From positions 186,001-250,000 of the forward strand of contig NZ_VCJO01000007.1 of the NCBI RefSeq assembly GCF_009712475.1: a DNA stretch of 64,000 bases, written 5' to 3'. The stretch is from Micromonospora sp. CP22 (GTDB taxonomy: Bacteria; Actinomycetota; Actinomycetes; Mycobacteriales; Micromonosporaceae). Positions 60,101-64,000 of the stretch are shown here, one piece after another. The notes under the pieces were generated by a model. That model searched no databases and had not been told where the DNA came from. It saw nothing but the letters and a program-made list of their open reading frames with translations. Each line of letters starts with the position of its first letter. Positions within the stretch are counted from its first letter, which is position 1. The translations under genes were made by a program, and so were the position numbers.

Positions 60101-60224
60101 GACGCCCCCGGATCACCTCGGCAGGACTGCCCTGCCAGTGTGACAGCGCCGTGCCGCGGGTAAGGGACCACCCGGGGTGACCCCGATTCCACGGGGCAAC
60201 CGAGTGGACGGGAGGATGGAGCCT

Positions 60225-62093
60225 ATGCAGCTTCGCACCGACCTCCGCAACGTCGCCATCATCGCTCACGTCGACCACGGCAAGACCACCCTGGTCGACG
60301 CCATGTTGCGGCAGGCCGGCGCCTATGGTGCCCGGGGCGAGGTGACCGAGCGGGTGATGGACTCGATGGACCTCGAACGGGAGAAGGGCATCACCATCCT
60401 GGCCAAGAACACCGGCGTGCGCTACCTGCCGGTGGACGGCTCCGACCCGGTCACCATCAACATCATCGACACCCCCGGGCACGCCGACTTCGGCGGTGAG
60501 GTCGAACGCGGCCTGACCATGGTCGACGGGGTGGTGCTGCTGGTCGACGCGAGCGAAGGGCCACTGCCGCAGACCCGGTTCGTGCTCCGCAAGGCCCTCA
60601 AGGCCCGCATGCCGATCATCCTGGTGATCAACAAGGTGGACCGCCCCGACGCCCGGATCAAAGAGGTCGTCGACGACACCTACGAACTCTTCCTCGACCT
60701 CGACGCCGACGAGACGCAGATCGACTTCCCGATCGTCTACGCCTGCGCCCGCGACGGCATCGCCTCCCTCACCCAACCGGCCGACGGGGCGGTGCCGCAG
60801 GACAGCCACAGCCTGGAGCCGCTGTTCCGCACCCTGCTGGACACCATCCCGCCGCCCGCGTACGACGAGAACGCCCCGTTGCAGGCACACGTCACCAACC
60901 TCGACGCCTCCCCGTTCCTCGGCCGCCTCGCACTGTGCCGGGTGCGTCAGGGCACCATCGCCAAGGGGCAGACCGTGGCCTGGTGCCGCACCGACGGCAA
61001 CACCCAGCGGGTCCGCATCTCCGAGCTGCTGATGACCGAGGGCCTGGAGCGCAAACCGGCCACCAGCGCCGGGCCCGGCGACATCATCGCGGTCGCCGGC
61101 ATCCCCGAGATCATGATCGGCGAGACCCTCGCCGACGCGGAGAACCCGATCCCGCTGCCGCTGATCACCGTCGACGAGCCGGCGATCTCCATGACCATCG
61201 GCACCAACACCTCACCCCTGGTCGGCCGGGTCAAGGGCGCCAAGGTCACCGCCCGGATGGTCAAGGACCGCCTGGACAAGGAACTCATCGGCAACGTGTC
61301 CCTGCGGGTGCTGCCCACCGAGCGACCCGACGCCTGGGAGGTGCAGGGCCGGGGCGAACTGGCGCTGGCCATCCTGGTCGAACAGATGCGCCGCGAGTCG
61401 TTCGAGCTGACCGTCGGCAAGCCCCAGGTCGTCACCCGGGAGATCGACGGGCGGACCTGCGAGCCGGTGGAACGGCTCACCATCGACGCGCCGGACGAGT
61501 ACCTCGGCGCGATCACCCAGCTGCTGGCCACCCGCAAGGGCCGGATGGAGCAGCTGGTCAACCACGGCACCGGGTGGATCCGGATGGAGTGGCTGGTACC
61601 CGCCCGGGGCCTGATCGGCTTCCGGACCGAGTTCCTCACCGAGACCCGGGGCACCGGCATCCTGCACCACGTCTTCGAGTCGTACGAGCCGTGGTTCGGC
61701 GAGCTGCGTACCCGCAACAACGGCTCCCTGGTCGCCGACCGCTCCGGCAACGTCACCGCTTTCGCGATGACCAACCTCCAGGAACGCGGCCAGCTCTTCG
61801 TCGAACCGGGCACCGAGGTGTACGAGGGCATGATCGTCGGAGAGAACTCCCGCTCCGACGACATGGACGTCAACATCACCAAGGAGAAGAAGCTCACCAA
61901 CATGCGCTCGTCGACCGCCGACGAGACCGAGAAGCTGATTCCGCCGCGCAAGCTGTCCCTGGAGCAGGCCCTGGAGTTCTGCCGCGAGGACGAATGCGTC
62001 GAGGTCACCCCCGCCGCCGTGCGCATCCGCAAGGTCGTGCTCGACCAGACCCAGCGGGCTCGCGCCGCCGCCCGCCGCAAGCACCCCGGCTGA
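60225..62093 (+). CDS. typA: Ribosome-associated GTPase TypA/BipA
   Basis: A translational GTPase of 622 residues. It has [15 protein letters not shown] (P-loop), [10 protein letters not shown] (switch), [15 protein letters not shown] and [10 protein letters not shown], then EF-G-like domains III and V and the BipA-specific C terminus. ATG 60225 (MQLRTDLRN) has GGAGG nine bases upstream; ATG 60216 is in frame but overlaps that signal. It acts in 50S assembly and stress adaptation. Confidence 0.97.
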   Translation: MQLRTDLRNVAIIAHVDHGKTTLVDAMLRQAGAYGARGEVTERVMDSMDLEREKGITILAKNTGVRYLPVDGSDPVTINIIDTPGHADFGGEVERGLTMVDGVVLLVDASEGPLPQTRFVLRKALKARMPIILVINKVDRPDARIKEVVDDTYELFLDLDADETQIDFPIVYACARDGIASLTQPADGAVPQDSHSLEPLFRTLLDTIPPPAYDENAPLQAHVTNLDASPFLGRLALCRVRQGTIAKGQTVAWCRTDGNTQRVRISELLMTEGLERKPATSAGPGDIIAVAGIPEIMIGETLADAENPIPLPLITVDEPAISMTIGTNTSPLVGRVKGAKVTARMVKDRLDKELIGNVSLRVLPTERPDAWEVQGRGELALAILVEQMRRESFELTVGKPQVVTREIDGRTCEPVERLTIDAPDEYLGAITQLLATRKGRMEQLVNHGTGWIRMEWLVPARGLIGFRTEFLTETRGTGILHHVFESYEPWFGELRTRNNGSLVADRSGNVTAFAMTNLQERGQLFVEPGTEVYEGMIVGENSRSDDMDVNITKEKKLTNMRSSTADETEKLIPPRKLSLEQALEFCREDECVEVTPAAVRIRKVVLDQTQRARAAARRKHPG

Positions 62094-62099
62094 CCGCCG

Positions 62100-62996
62100 A
62101 TGGCCGGGGACGACCTCCACGCGTGGCTGGACCGCGAGCCCGGCATGATCTCGGTGTACGCGGGGCCCCTCGGGGCCCCGCCGGTCTGGACCCGGCACGC
62201 CGAGGCCACCCACTACGCGGCGAGCACCATGAAGCTGGCGGTGCTCGCCGCGCTGCACCGCGTCGCCGAGGCCGGAGACCTCGACCTGGACGCCCCGGTC
62301 GAGGTCGTCAACAGCTTCACCTCCGCCCGACCGGACGCGCCGCCCTACTCCTGCCGCCGGGCGTACGACAACGACGGTGAGGTCTGGGACCGGATCGGCG
62401 GGCAGGCGCCGCTGCGGTGGCTCGCCGAACGCATGATCGTCCGCTCCAGCAACCTCGCCACCAACCTGGTCATCGAACACGTCGGCCGACCCGCCATCGC
62501 CGAGGTCTGGCGGCTCGCCGGCGCCCGGCACAGCGTCACCAGGCGCGGCATCGAGGACTTCGCCGCCCGCGAGGCCCAGATCACCAACCTCGTTACCGCC
62601 GCCGACCTGGCTGCCCTGCTCGACGCGATCGCCACCGGCGCCACCCGTCCCGGCCCGCTCGCCTCGCCGGGCGGCTGCGCCGCCATGCTGGACGTGCTCT
62701 GCGCCCAGCAGATCCGTCAGGACATCGCCGAGGGGCTGCCCGCCGACACCCGACTCGCCCACAAGAACGGCTGGGTACGCGGTGTCCGACACGGAGCCGC
62801 GGTGGTCTACCCCGACGACGCCGACGCCTACCTGATCGTCGTCTGCACCACCGACGACCGGACCGACGCTCGGGACGACGTCGACGCCCGCCAGTTGGTG
62901 GCCGACATCTCCCGCCGGGTCTGGCACGCCCGCCACGACCTGACCATCCTCACTCCAACAGGTTCGCCCGCAGCGCCGCCACCGCCTCGTCGGTGA
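62100..62996 (+). CDS. Class A beta-lactamase-like serine hydrolase without signal peptide
   Basis: A 298-residue penicillin-binding-fold protein. STMK supplies the Ser-x-x-Lys pair, RSSNLATN the SDN-like loop and HKNGW the KTG-like strand. A class A enzyme would have a signal peptide; this begins MAGDDLHAWL with none and looks cytosolic. It lies six bases after typA and overlaps the convergent phosphatase by 47 bp. It may be an amidase or esterase rather than a resistance enzyme. Confidence 0.85.
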   Translation: MAGDDLHAWLDREPGMISVYAGPLGAPPVWTRHAEATHYAASTMKLAVLAALHRVAEAGDLDLDAPVEVVNSFTSARPDAPPYSCRRAYDNDGEVWDRIGGQAPLRWLAERMIVRSSNLATNLVIEHVGRPAIAEVWRLAGARHSVTRRGIEDFAAREAQITNLVTAADLAALLDAIATGATRPGPLASPGGCAAMLDVLCAQQIRQDIAEGLPADTRLAHKNGWVRGVRHGAAVVYPDDADAYLIVVCTTDDRTDARDDVDARQLVADISRRVWHARHDLTILTPTGSPAAPPPPRR

Positions 62997-63759
62997 TCCC
63001 CAACCCATCGCGCAGGTACGCCCCGAACGACCCGTGCGCCTGCCGCACCTGCGCGTACGCGGCGTCGAGGTATTCCGGGCGGACCTCCAGCACCGGCCGG
63101 ACCGCCGCCTCGTCGAGCCCCGGATAGCGCCGCCGCATCGCGTCGAGGAGCACCTCGCGCAGGCTCTCCGTCAGCGGGTTGTTGGCCAGGTAGTCGGCGC
63201 GGATCGCGGCCTCGTCCACCCCGAGGGCGTGCAACAGCACCACGGTCAGCCAACCGGTGCGGTCCTTGCCCGCCGAGCAGTGGTAGACCAGCGGAAGGTT
63301 GGCGCCGTCGGCCGCCAACCGGACCGCCGCCGCGAAACCCTCCCGGGCCGAGGCACCGGTGACGAACCAGCGGTAGATGTCCTCCATCGCCGCCGTGGTC
63401 CCCTGTCGCGCCAGTTCGGCGTACTCGCTGAGGTCGTGGCCGAGCAGCACGGCCGAGACGTACGTGAAGACCGGATGCGCCGGGTCGTGCACCGGCAGGT
63501 GCACCACCGTCGGCTCACCGGTCAACCGATCCGGCGGCGCCACCGACACCTCGGACTCGGCGCGCAGGTCCACCACGCAGGCCGGTTCGAGCTTCGCCAG
63601 CACCGGCAGGTCCTCGTCGGTGAGCCGACCCAGGGCCGGCGTCCGGATCAGCCGTCCCGGGCGTACCCGTCGGCCTTCGAACCCGATCAGGCCACCGAGG
63701 TCCCGCGCGTTGGGCGCGCCGACCAGCGTCCACTGCGAGGTGCTCGCTCGCTCACTCAT
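62950..63759 (-). CDS. Tyrosine-protein phosphatase (MptpB-like)
   Basis: A 269-residue tyrosine phosphatase of the Y_phosphatase3 type. The P-loop is VYHCSAGKDRTGW, with the catalytic Cys and Arg, and NARDLGG near the N terminus is a family signature. Such proteins also dephosphorylate lipids or Ser/Thr residues. Its 3' end overlaps the beta-lactamase-like gene antisense by 47 bp. Confidence 0.93.
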   Translation of the reverse strand: MSERASTSQWTLVGAPNARDLGGLIGFEGRRVRPGRLIRTPALGRLTDEDLPVLAKLEPACVVDLRAESEVSVAPPDRLTGEPTVVHLPVHDPAHPVFTYVSAVLLGHDLSEYAELARQGTTAAMEDIYRWFVTGASAREGFAAAVRLAADGANLPLVYHCSAGKDRTGWLTVVLLHALGVDEAAIRADYLANNPLTESLREVLLDAMRRRYPGLDEAAVRPVLEVRPEYLDAAYAQVRQAHGSFGAYLRDGLGITDEAVAALRANLLE

Positions 63760-63946
63760 GTCTCCCCCTCACGTACACGATGATCGCCCAGCGCCGGGTC
63801 CACCGCCCGATCCGCGACCGAACACGCCACGGCGCCACCCGTCGCCGTAAAAATCCAGACTGATGAATTGCTGGCGGGCCCCGGTTTCCCTATGGTCCGG
63901 ACAACGGGGGTGCGACCGACCGGGGAAGCGATCGCAGGGCACCGAG

Positions 63947-64000
63947 GTGACGGTGCGAGTCACTGCCGCTGCCCTGGCGAGTTCCCCGACGCGGTCCAGC
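63947..64000 (+). CDS. Possible 5' end of a gene running off the window
   Basis: From GTG 63947 the frame is open to the window end (VTVRVTAAALASSPTRSS). No clear ribosome-binding site is seen, and the sequence is too short to judge. The gap 63760-63946 holds nothing else I can support. Confidence 0.2.
   Translation, partial: MTVRVTAAALASSPTRSS

Noticed and set aside
63769..63963. 64-codon minus-strand frame at the window end
   Set aside because: No ribosome-binding site or family features; composition suggests chance.

Overview
The window is high-GC actinobacterial chromosome, most likely Micromonospora or a close relative in the Micromonosporaceae. The reasons are the GC-rich codon use, frequent GTG starts, a mycothiol-dependent-type enzyme, RbpA and WhiA, and the conserved backbone order tal-zwf-opcA-pgl ... 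secG-tpiA-pgk-gap-whiA-yvcK-rapZ ... uvrC ... uvrA, which actinobacteria such as Streptomyces and Mycobacterium share. The genus call is an inference. No tRNA, rRNA, CRISPR array, prophage or intact insertion sequence was seen.

Layout. 1-4402 holds the pentose-phosphate genes: the 3' end of tal, then zwf, opcA and pgl. About 4.4-27.5 kb is an accessory island dropped between pgl and the rbpA/glycolysis block, and it looks like an uncharacterised biosynthetic gene cluster. Its left operon encodes three ATP-grasp ligases, a Gfo/Idh/MocA oxidoreductase and an MFS exporter, followed by trpF. A MocR-type regulator faces the other way. Its right operon is a tightly coupled run of twelve genes: a nucleotide-sugar dehydrogenase, trpDCBA, two DegT-family aminotransferases, a TIM-barrel isomerase-like protein, an M20 peptidase, an Ldh2-family reductase, a Gfo/Idh/MocA protein with an extra C-terminal domain, and a B3/B4 (PheRS editing-like) protein. 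An EamA-type permease closes the island. There is no NRPS or PKS; the amide-forming enzymes would be the ATP-grasp ligases.

27.5-34.5 kb (minus strand) is the core block rbpA, secG, tpiA, pgk, gap, whiA, yvcK, rapZ. 34.6-39.1 kb is a small accessory insert: a membrane-anchored protein, recQ, and an NmrA-like reductase divergent from a TetR regulator with a clear palindromic operator. 39-49.3 kb carries uvrC, a secreted penicillin-acylase/discoidin fusion, a Tat-exported Rieske lipoprotein, uvrA and rsgA. 49.5-64 kb is mixed: a mycothiol-enzyme/metallo-hydrolase pair, two DedA proteins (one fused to a degenerate PAP2 domain), a cold-shock protein, an M15-like peptidase, a MarR-controlled MMPL exporter and hydrolase, a lytic transglycosylase lipoprotein, typA, a class A beta-lactamase-like protein and a tyrosine phosphatase.

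How the island might work (inference): trpFDCBA would turn anthranilate, supplied from elsewhere because trpE/trpG are absent, into an indole amino acid. The sugar dehydrogenase, oxidoreductases and aminotransferases would build an amino-sugar or unusual amino acid. The ATP-grasp ligases would join the parts, and the MFS or EamA protein would export the product. The B3/B4 protein could protect the host's own translation if the product mimics an aromatic amino acid.
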